DNA of 8,947 nucleotides from Microcaldota archaeon. Its GTDB lineage: Archaea > Micrarchaeota > Micrarchaeia > Norongarragalinales > Norongarragalinaceae. The notes under the pieces were generated by a model, which was given only the letters and a program-made list of their open reading frames with translations, did no database searches and was not told the origin of the DNA. The translations under genes were made by a program, and so were the position numbers. The stretch covers positions 1 to 8,947 of the forward strand of contig JAGVWL010000056.1 in assembly GCA_018304285.1 (NCBI GenBank), in the 5' to 3' direction. Below are positions 1 through 4,485 of this stretch, in pieces. Every line of letters begins with the position of its first letter. Positions within the stretch are counted from its first letter, which is position 1.

Positions 1-88
1 GCCCGCCCGTGAGCATTCCGCTTTCCAAAGCGCGTTTCGCCGCTTCTATTTCCTCGGTTCCAACCAACGGTTTTGCAATCGAAATCAT
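1..88 (-). CDS. DegT/DnrJ/EryC1/StrS-family aminotransferase, N-terminal fragment (cut by window edge)
   Basis: The first 29 residues are visible, beginning MISIAKPLVGTEEIEAAKRA and continuing to SGMLTGG. This matches the characteristic start of PLP-dependent sugar aminotransferases of the DegT/DnrJ/EryC1/StrS family, where an I-A-K-P-x-x-G-x-E-E-I opening is followed by a helix and an S-G-x-L-x-x-G turn. Such enzymes transfer an amino group from glutamate to a keto group of a nucleotide sugar in the cytoplasm. An AGAGGGG Shine-Dalgarno sequence lies at 94-100, five bases upstream of the ATG at 88. The gene begins 14 bp after the stop of the WbpD-like acetyltransferase, so it is very probably in the same operon and could supply that enzyme's amino-sugar substrate (a WbpE-like role). 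The catalytic lysine lies outside the window, so activity cannot be judged. The family call is firm; the exact substrate is inference. Confidence 0.85.
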   Translation of the reverse strand, partial: MISIAKPLVGTEEIEAAKRALESGMLTGG

Positions 89-102
89 TTTTTCCCCTCT
101 TT

Positions 103-615
103 TCAAACTTTCAAGCCTTCCTTGTTCACTTTGCCCGCAGTCCGCGCGGGATTGCCATACGCTAATGCAAAATCCTCGACGTCTTTGGTGACGACGCTTC
201 CAGAGCCTATCATCGCCCACTCGCCCACCGTAACGCCCGGCAGGACTATCGTGCCCGCCCCGAGCGACGCGCCTTTCTTTACCAAGACTTTTGCGACTTT
301 CCAGTCGCTCGCGCCCTTCAGGGTCAAGTCGGCATTGACCGCCCTTGGGTTTTTGTCGTTGGTGAGAATGCAGTGCGGGCCGATGAAAACGCCCTCTTCG
401 ACCGTGGCGCCGTGGTAGACGCTGCAGTTGTTCTGGATTTTGCAGTTGTTCCCTATCTTCACGCCGAAGTCTATGTAAGTGTTTTTCCCGATGATGCAGT
501 TCTCGCCTATTTCCACGTCCTCGCGCACTTGCGCGCCGTGCCAGATTTTAGTTCCCTTTCCCACTTTCGCTTTGGGCGAAACTTCGGCAGTAGGATGCAC
601 GAAAAAATCAGCCAT
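103..615 (-). CDS. WbpD-like sugar N-acetyltransferase (left-handed beta-helix)
   Basis: The 170-residue protein is almost entirely hexapeptide repeats of the left-handed parallel beta-helix fold, for example VGKGTKIW, IGENCIIG and IGNNCKIQ, and later LGAGTIVLPGVTVG near 118-131. It closes with the typical V-T-K-D-V-x-D-F-A-L-x-Y-G-N-P-A-R segment at 142-158. The loop IGPHCILTNDKNPRA (78-92) and the overall length match acetyl-CoA-dependent enzymes of the WbpD/WlbB type, which acetylate the 3-amino group of a UDP-2-acetamido-3-amino-glucuronate. These act as trimers in the cytosol. I chose ATG 615 rather than the in-frame GTG at 624, because that GTG is itself part of the AGGTG ribosome binding site. 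The start overlaps the end of the upstream epimerase by 8 bp, indicating translational coupling. The family is clear; the exact sugar is inferred from the adjoining aminotransferase and 2-epimerase. Confidence 0.9.
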   Translation of the reverse strand: MADFFVHPTAEVSPKAKVGKGTKIWHGAQVREDVEIGENCIIGKNTYIDFGVKIGNNCKIQNNCSVYHGATVEEGVFIGPHCILTNDKNPRAVNADLTLKGASDWKVAKVLVKKGASLGAGTIVLPGVTVGEWAMIGSGSVVTKDVEDFALAYGNPARTAGKVNKEGLKV

Positions 616-1558
616 TTGAAACACCTTTCACGTTTTGTTCAAACCAATCGAAAGTTTTCTTCAAGCCTTCCCCCAACTTGGTTTTAGGAGCCCAGCCGAG
701 CGCTTTTATCTTGGAATTGTCGGACAGCCTCCTTGAAATGTGGTCCCATGCCCTGCGCTCCCCCTTTTGCACGTTCCCTTCGTTTCCAGCAAGCTTGTTT
801 ATCTCGTTTGCCAAGCCGATTACCTTGGTTTCCTGCGAGCTGCCGATGTTGTACGCTTCCCCCGCAGTTCCTTTTTCCGCGGCGAGAATCGTGGCTTCGA
901 CCGCGTCTTCCACGAACGTGAAGTCGCGCGTTTCCTCGCCCGACCCCGTAATCACAAGCGGTTTTTTCTGCCGCGCGAGTGCAAAAAATTTGGGAATCAC
1001 GTTGCGGTAAGGGCCGGGGTACTCGTTCGGGCCGTAAACGTTGAAAAAACGCACGCTAACGGCATCGAGACCGTGAAAGTCAGCGAAAAACTTGACGTAC
1101 TGCTCGCCCAAAAGCTTGGTGATGGCGTAAGGCGTTTCAGGCATGGGCTTCAGTTCTTCGCCCATGGCGCCGTCAACTGCGCCGTAAATGCACGACGACG
1201 AGGAGTAAACGAATTTTTTGGTTCCAAATTCTTTTGCCAACTGCAAAAGCTTGAGTGTCGCAACTCCGTTCACGTCCAAATCCAATGCCGGGTCGTCAAC
1301 GCTCTTTTGGTTGGCGAAACTCGCTGCAAGATGAAAGACGCAATTGAATTTGTGCGTCGAGAAAAGCTTGCGCATGAATTCCCGGTCGCGGATGTCTTTC
1401 TTGAAGAAGGCGACGGGCAAGCCGCTCAGGTTTTCCTTGAAGCCTTCGCTCAAGTCGTCGACAACGTAAACCGTGTTTTTTTCGCACAAGGCTTTGGCTA
1501 GGTTGGAGCCGATGAATCCCGCCCCGCCAGTGATTAGAATCCTCTGCCCTGAAATCAT
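608..1558 (-). CDS. NAD-dependent NDP-sugar epimerase (extended SDR)
   Basis: A 316-residue extended short-chain dehydrogenase/reductase. Numbering from the ATG at 1558, the NAD-binding motif GGAGFIG lies at 11-17, an acidic residue closes the second strand (VVDDLS, 34-39), and an S-S-S-S-C-I-Y-G active-site strand lies at 119-126. The catalytic YAITK follows, with Tyr144 and Lys148. The sugar-binding half carries R-F-F-N-V-Y-G-P and R-D-F-T-F-V-E-D motifs, as in UDP-glucose 4-epimerases and UDP-glucuronate decarboxylases. It lacks the T-D-E motif of 4,6-dehydratases, so epimerase is the better guess. Its substrate is probably a UDP-hexose or UDP-HexNAc. A TTG at 1567 would add three residues, but the ATG is preferred. 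The gene starts 36 bp after wecB and overlaps the acetyltransferase by 8 bp, so it is the second gene of the operon. The family is certain; the substrate is unknown. Confidence 0.92.
   Translation of the reverse strand: MISGQRILITGGAGFIGSNLAKALCEKNTVYVVDDLSEGFKENLSGLPVAFFKKDIRDREFMRKLFSTHKFNCVFHLAASFANQKSVDDPALDLDVNGVATLKLLQLAKEFGTKKFVYSSSSCIYGAVDGAMGEELKPMPETPYAITKLLGEQYVKFFADFHGLDAVSVRFFNVYGPNEYPGPYRNVIPKFFALARQKKPLVITGSGEETRDFTFVEDAVEATILAAEKGTAGEAYNIGSSQETKVIGLANEINKLAGNEGNVQKGERRAWDHISRRLSDNSKIKALGWAPKTKLGEGLKKTFDWFEQNVKGVSNG
622..626 (-). promoter_or_regulatory. Ribosome binding site of the acetyltransferase
   Basis: AGGTG on the minus strand, six bases before the ATG at 615. It contains the GTG triplet that could be mistaken for an upstream start at 624, so it decides the start in favour of 615. 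It lies inside the coding sequence of the preceding epimerase. Confidence 0.6.
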
Positions 1559-1594
1559 TTTTCCCAACTTTTCAATTGTTTTGCCATGCGAAAC

Positions 1595-2689
1595 CTAAAA
1601 ACCCTTTTCCAGCGCGTCGCAAATCCTTTGCGCCGCTTTCCCGTCCCACTTTTCGGGAATCTTTCCCTTCTTTCCTTCGCCCGAATAAAGCTTTTCCAGC
1701 TCTCTCTTCAAAAGCACGGAATCCAAGTCTACGATCGTATTCGTGCCTTCAGAAACGGTTATGGGGCGTTCGGTGTTGCGGCGTGCGGTAAAGCACGGCA
1801 CTCCCAAAACCGTAGTTTCTTCCTGCACTCCGCCCGAGTCTGTCAAAACGAATTTGGCTTTCGCCTCGAGATTCAAAAACTCGAGATACCCCAACGGCTC
1901 GACTAGCTTGACTCCCTTGCTTTCGAGCTTTTGCTTCAACCCGCTTTTTTCCAGCCTTTCCCTAGTCCGCGGGTGCACTGGAAAAACAACTTGCGAAAAC
2001 GACGCGGCAGTCAAAACTATTTCGGCGACTTTGGCGAGCGTCTTTCCGTCGTCCACGTTTTCAGCCCTGTGCATGGTTACAAGCGCATAGCCGCCTTTCT
2101 CCAGGCCGAGCTTTTTTTCGCTCCCGGTTTTTCCAGCCTGTTTTTCGAAAGTCTTCAAGGAGTCTATCATCGTATTGCCTGTGAAGTAAATTCCCTCGGC
2201 AATGCCTTCGTTCTTCAAGTTTTCGGAAGCGTCTTGCGAGGTTGTAAACAAGAATTTCGAAATCCGGTCGGTCAAAACCCTGTTGACCTCCTCGGGCATC
2301 CTCCAGTCGCCGCTGCGCAATCCCGCTTCAACGTGCGCAACGGGATAGTGTTCTTTCGCCGAGACGAGCGCGCAGGCGAGGGTGGAATTCACGTCTCCGA
2401 CGACCAAAACCAAGTCGGGCTTTTCCTCAAGCAAAACTTTTTCGAAGCCCGTCATGATGTTCGCGGTTTGCACCGCGTGCGAAGCCGAGCCGACGCCGAG
2501 AAAATGGTCGGGCTTGCGGATGCCCAGCTGTGCGAAAAAAACTTCGTTCAGCCCGAAATCGTAATGCTGCCCCGTATGGACCAAAATGGGTTTGAAGAAA
2601 GAAGCGCGTTTTTGCATTTCGCGCATTATCGGCGCGATTTTCATGAAGTTCGGCCTTGCGCCCGCGACATTCAAAACCTTTAAGACCAA
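1595..2689 (-). CDS. wecB: UDP-N-acetylglucosamine 2-epimerase (non-hydrolysing)
   Basis: At 364 residues this is the normal length for the family. It interconverts UDP-GlcNAc and UDP-ManNAc in the cytosol through a GT-B-like two-domain fold. Visible signatures are GARPNFMKIAP (10-20), TGQHYD (39-44), GDVNST with Asp99, HVEAGLRSGD with Glu121, MPEEVNR (131-137), TGNTMID (170-176), the HRAEN motif with His207, HPRTR (239-243), TDSGGVQEE (283-291) and RNTERP (304-309). Asp99, Glu121, Glu133/134 and His207 correspond to the residues known to matter in E. coli WecB. The start is a TTG: no ATG precedes the conserved GARPN segment, and GGAAGGTAG lies six bases upstream. It is the first gene of the minus-strand operon. 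Its product could feed the UDP-ManNAc dehydrogenase at 7858. A WbpI-like enzyme acting on a 2,3-diacetamido glucuronate is the alternative, because both belong to this family. Confidence 0.95.
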   Translation of the reverse strand: MVLKVLNVAGARPNFMKIAPIMREMQKRASFFKPILVHTGQHYDFGLNEVFFAQLGIRKPDHFLGVGSASHAVQTANIMTGFEKVLLEEKPDLVLVVGDVNSTLACALVSAKEHYPVAHVEAGLRSGDWRMPEEVNRVLTDRISKFLFTTSQDASENLKNEGIAEGIYFTGNTMIDSLKTFEKQAGKTGSEKKLGLEKGGYALVTMHRAENVDDGKTLAKVAEIVLTAASFSQVVFPVHPRTRERLEKSGLKQKLESKGVKLVEPLGYLEFLNLEAKAKFVLTDSGGVQEETTVLGVPCFTARRNTERPITVSEGTNTIVDLDSVLLKRELEKLYSGEGKKGKIPEKWDGKAAQRICDALEKGF

Positions 2690-2695
2690 AAGAAA

Positions 2696-2704
2696 CTACC
2701 TTCC
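2696..2704 (-). promoter_or_regulatory. Ribosome binding site deciding the TTG start of wecB
   Basis: GGAAGGTAG on the minus strand, ending six bases before the TTG at 2689. It supports use of this TTG start in the absence of an upstream in-frame ATG. Confidence 0.55.
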
Positions 2705-2732
2705 GCGCTTTTTTTCTGAAAAAATGTTTTTG

Positions 2733-2740
2733 ATTTATTT
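2733..2740 (-). promoter_or_regulatory. Candidate TATA box for the wecB operon
   Basis: AAATAAAT on the minus strand, about 44 bases upstream of the wecB start codon. With archaeal spacing of roughly 25 bases to the transcription start, this gives a leader of about 20 nt that includes the GGAAGGTAG ribosome binding site. The surrounding 50 bp are strikingly A/T-rich compared with the coding DNA. The match to the archaeal TATA consensus is only partial. Confidence 0.4.
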
Positions 2741-2864
2741 TTGCGAAAAACCGAAATGGGGGTTTGAGGAGGCGCGATGCAACGGAGGGGGGCTCGCATC
2801 ACGTCGCGCTCTCCCTTTTTCCCACAGAGGGATTACGCATGAATTTCTATTCGGTTTTTGTCCT

Positions 2865-3236
2865 CTACATCTTCCTTTCCAAGTAAGCGTAAGCAACGCT
2901 GTACGCGATGCTCATTATTCCCAGCAGGACCGCGAGAATGCCGTTCGGGCTCGTCGGCCTTCCGGAGTAAGCCAAAACCGCGAGAATCAATATCACTACC
3001 ACCACGCTTGCCACCAGGGTAAAGCGAGCAGCCTTGCCTGCAATGAGCTGCGTCCTCTCGTCGCTTTTTACGTCATCCCGGGAAATCCACTCCCTGTAGG
3101 CGTAAAAGCCGCCTGCGATAAGCAAGCCGAAAAACAGTATTTGAAATGCAAGGGGCTCGAACGAATAGCGGTTGGCGTAGCTGAAGTAAAGCAAGAGCGT
3201 GAACACCAAACTCAAAACCACGTTTTTCAAGCGCAT
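2865..3236 (-). CDS. DUF2178-like four-helix membrane protein
   Basis: A 123-residue integral membrane protein with four hydrophobic segments at about 5-20, 28-46, 72-90 and 98-118. The cytoplasmic-type loop between helices 2 and 3 carries the motif SDERTQLIAGKAA (58-70). This charged D-E-R...I..K-A-A loop is typical of the DUF2178 family, small membrane proteins common in archaea and often encoded beside a small XRE-type regulator. No biochemical function is established for the family as far as I know. The start ATG at 3236 follows a strong GGAGG eight bases upstream. The gene begins 14 bp after the XRE gene stops, so the two are cotranscribed. By analogy with other such pairs, it may sense a membrane signal or sequester the regulator, but the sequence does not show this. 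Confidence 0.75.
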   Translation of the reverse strand: MRLKNVVLSLVFTLLLYFSYANRYSFEPLAFQILFFGLLIAGGFYAYREWISRDDVKSDERTQLIAGKAARFTLVASVVVVILILAVLAYSGRPTSPNGILAVLLGIMSIAYSVAYAYLERKM

Positions 3237-3250
3237 TTCCCCATCCTCCT

Positions 3251-3439
3251 TTATTCCTCAAACAAGCCTTCTATCTTGCAACCGAACGTTTTCGAGAGCT
3301 TGAACGCGAGCTCGAGCGAGGGGTTGTACTTCTCGTTCTCTATGGCAATGATGGTTTGGCGGGTTACGTGAACTTTTTTCGCCAAATCATCCTGCGTGAG
3401 ATTCTGCCTCGCGCGGTACTCGCGCAACCGGTTCTTCAT
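3251..3439 (-). CDS. Small XRE-family HTH transcriptional regulator
   Basis: A 62-residue protein that is essentially a single Cro/C1-type helix-turn-helix domain. It opens MKNRLREYRARQNLTQDDLA, giving a first helix and the Q-x-x-L-A of helix 2. Then comes the recognition-helix segment VHVTRQTIIAIENEKYNPSL (about 24-43), and it ends KIEGLFEE. The pattern V-T-R-Q-T-I-x-x-I-E-x-x-x-Y-x-P-S-L is the classic signature of the short YozG-like regulators found in archaea and firmicutes. It presumably binds DNA as a dimer and represses its own promoter. The ATG at 3439 is preferred over upstream in-frame codons, because a TATA box 23 bp upstream predicts that transcription begins at or next to this ATG, giving a leaderless mRNA. 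It is transcribed divergently from the right-hand glycan operon and precedes the DUF2178-like gene. The target genes are unknown. Confidence 0.92.
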   Translation of the reverse strand: MKNRLREYRARQNLTQDDLAKKVHVTRQTIIAIENEKYNPSLELAFKLSKTFGCKIEGLFEE

Positions 3440-3461
3440 GTAAAGTACTATTAACATTAAG

Positions 3462-3469
3462 TATATAAA
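3462..3469 (-). promoter_or_regulatory. TATA box of the XRE/DUF2178 operon
   Basis: TTTATATA on the minus strand, a near-consensus archaeal TATA box whose downstream edge is 23 bp from the ATG of the regulator. The spacing implies a leaderless transcript. The box overlaps the perfect palindrome TAAAGCTTTA (3466-3475) and one arm of another inverted repeat, so a bound repressor would block TBP. Confidence 0.7.
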
Positions 3470-3487
3470 GCTTTACATTTTGTATAG

Positions 3488-3495
3488 TTATACTT
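3488..3495 (+). promoter_or_regulatory. Candidate TATA box for the right-hand glycan operon
   Basis: TTATACTT on the plus strand, 53 bp before the TTG start of the epimerase. With archaeal spacing this predicts a transcription start near 3515-3520 and a leader of about 30 nt that includes the GAGGGTGG ribosome binding site. The element lies inside the GTATA-GT-TATAC dyad. The stronger TATATAAA at 3462-3469 can also be read on this strand and is the alternative. Confidence 0.35.
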
Positions 3496-3535
3496 ACTGA
3501 AGTGTTTTGAATTCTCGCTGTTTTGTTTTTGTTTT

Positions 3536-3543
3536 GAGGGTGG
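3536..3543 (+). promoter_or_regulatory. Ribosome binding site deciding the TTG start of the epimerase
   Basis: GAGGGTGG, five bases before the TTG at 3549. It favours that codon over the in-frame GTG at 3540, which falls inside the motif itself, and over the TTG at 3507, which would add 14 unconserved residues. Confidence 0.55.
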
Positions 3544-3548
3544 TTTGT

Positions 3549-4472
3549 TTGAAGGTTGTGGTCACGGGCGGCGCAGGCTTTATCGGAAGCCATCTTGCGG
3601 AAGCGCTGGCGCGGGAAGGCAACGAAGTCGTTGTTCTCGATAATCTCAGCGTTGGAAAGCAAAATCTCGAAGTTTTGAAGGAGTGCGGCGCGCAATTCGT
3701 CAAGGGCGACATCCGCGACCTTTCCGCTGTGGAAAAAGCTTTCGAAAACGCCGGCGCCGTTTTCCATTTGGCTGCGATGAACCGCGCGATGCGCAGCATC
3801 AAAGACCCGCTTGAAGCGAACGAAGTGAATGTGACAGGCACGCTCAACGTCCTCGAGGCGTGCAGGAAGAACGGCGTCAAGCGCATGATATTCGCCTCTT
3901 CGTCGAGCGTTTACGGCGGCGGGGAAAAAACGAACAGCGAGGGCCAGAAGCTGCATCCCTTGCACCCGTACGGCGTGGGGAAACTCGCTGGAGAAGAATA
4001 TTGCATGGTTTACAATTCGCTTTATTCCCTTGAAACTACGGTATTGCGTTACGTGAGCGTTTACGGCCCGAGGCAGCGCGCCGACATTCCTTACGCCGCG
4101 GTAATCCCTAAGTTCGCCGATGCAATCCTTTCCGGGGCGCCGCTGGAAGTGTTCGGCTCTGGAAAGCAAAAGCGCCAATTCACTTTCGTCAAAGATACCG
4201 TCGAAGGAACGCTTGCCGCGTGGAAAAGCCCGAAGGCCGCCGGCGAAATATTCAACATAGCCAGCCCCAAGGAATCGAGCGTGCTGGAAATCGCGCTTGC
4301 GCTGGAAAAAATAACGGGCAAGAAAGCTGCAATCAAGCATTTGGACGCGATTGCCGGCGATCCCATGAGCAATAAGATAAGCGTTTCAAAAGCAAAAGAC
4401 ATTCTCGGTTTTACCCCGTCCTATTCGCTGGAGCGAGGGCTGGAGGAAACCGTCCGGTCACTCCGGCAGTAA
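3549..4472 (+). CDS. NDP-sugar 4-epimerase (extended SDR, WbpP/GalE-like)
   Basis: A 307-residue extended SDR enzyme. From the TTG start, the N-terminal strand leads directly into GGAGFIG (7-13), with Asp31 ending the second strand, as expected for NAD specificity. The active site has S-S-S-S-V-Y-G at 117-123 and Y-G-V-G-K with Tyr141 and Lys145. The C-terminal half carries R-Y-V-S-V-Y-G-P-R-Q (167-176) and R-Q-F-T-F-V-K-D (209-216), typical of UDP-glucose/UDP-GlcNAc 4-epimerases. It is a paralogue of the epimerase at 608-1558 but clearly divergent. Its stop is 13 bp before a TviB/WbpO-like dehydrogenase. In bacterial polysaccharide loci such a pair makes UDP-GalNAcA (WbpP/WbpO, TviC/TviB), so UDP-GlcNAc/UDP-GalNAc interconversion is a reasonable guess. 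It is the first gene of the operon and is divergent from the XRE regulator. The exact substrate is unproven. Confidence 0.9.
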   Translation: MKVVVTGGAGFIGSHLAEALAREGNEVVVLDNLSVGKQNLEVLKECGAQFVKGDIRDLSAVEKAFENAGAVFHLAAMNRAMRSIKDPLEANEVNVTGTLNVLEACRKNGVKRMIFASSSSVYGGGEKTNSEGQKLHPLHPYGVGKLAGEEYCMVYNSLYSLETTVLRYVSVYGPRQRADIPYAAVIPKFADAILSGAPLEVFGSGKQKRQFTFVKDTVEGTLAAWKSPKAAGEIFNIASPKESSVLEIALALEKITGKKAAIKHLDAIAGDPMSNKISVSKAKDILGFTPSYSLERGLEETVRSLRQ

Positions 4473-4475
4473 CCA

Positions 4476-4481
4476 AGGTGA
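4476..4481 (+). promoter_or_regulatory. Ribosome binding site deciding the GTG start of the dehydrogenase
   Basis: AGGTGA, continuing to AGGTGAT at 4482, a close archaeal Shine-Dalgarno match four to five bases before the GTG at 4486. The ATG at 4481-4483 overlaps it but is out of frame and soon meets a stop. Confidence 0.6.
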
Positions 4482-4485
4482 TGTT

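Larger units (their letters stand above)
2690..2864. other. Intergenic region between wecB and the DUF2178-like gene
   Basis: This 175-bp stretch holds no gene I can support. The wecB-proximal third is A/T-rich. It contains the candidate promoter and two T-tracts on the minus strand (2719-2724 and 2746-2750) where the regulator/DUF2178 message could terminate. The first tract lies in a TTTTTT-CTG-AAAAAA dyad (2710-2724). The middle is G/C-rich with possible hairpins: GCGCGA at 2772-2777 can pair with TCGCGC at 2804-2809, while GATGC at 2776-2780 can instead pair with GCATC at 2796-2800. A T-run at 2816-2820 follows on the plus strand. No tRNA-like T-loop sequence was found. Confidence 0.5.
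3438..3496. repeat. Nested inverted repeats, candidate operator cluster
   Basis: Three perfect dyads interleave in 59 bp: ATGTAAAG (3438-3445) with CTTTACAT (3471-3478), TAAGTATA (3458-3465) with TATACTTA (3489-3496), and GTATA-GT-TATAC (3482-3493). The 10-bp palindrome TAAAGCTTTA (3466-3475) lies among them. The two longer pairs have 25- and 23-bp spacers, so equivalent arms sit about three helical turns apart. They flank or overlap the TATA box of the XRE gene, and the right half lies upstream of the divergent epimerase operon. The arrangement fits binding sites for the adjacent regulator. Because the sequence is A/T-rich, some symmetry could be chance. Confidence 0.5.

Noticed and set aside
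2771..2820. A tRNA or C/D-box RNA in the G/C-rich intergenic core
   Set aside because: There is no T-loop GTTCRANNC or cloverleaf. A lone GTGATGC on the minus strand resembles a C box but lacks a properly placed D box.
2586..3371. A 261-codon open frame on the plus strand across the wecB start, the intergenic region and the DUF2178-like gene
   Set aside because: It has no recognisable domain and runs antisense to two well-supported genes. Its product is low-complexity and basic/aromatic, as expected of a shadow frame in this base composition.
3466..3475. TAAAGCTTTA as an insertion or attachment site
   Set aside because: There are no duplicated flanks, integrase or transposase in the window. 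Its overlap with the TATA box makes a regulatory reading simpler.
3387..4340. A 317-codon minus-strand frame opposite the epimerase and its promoter
   Set aside because: It overlaps a clear SDR epimerase, includes the divergent promoter, and shows His/Arg/Phe-rich shadow composition with no motif.
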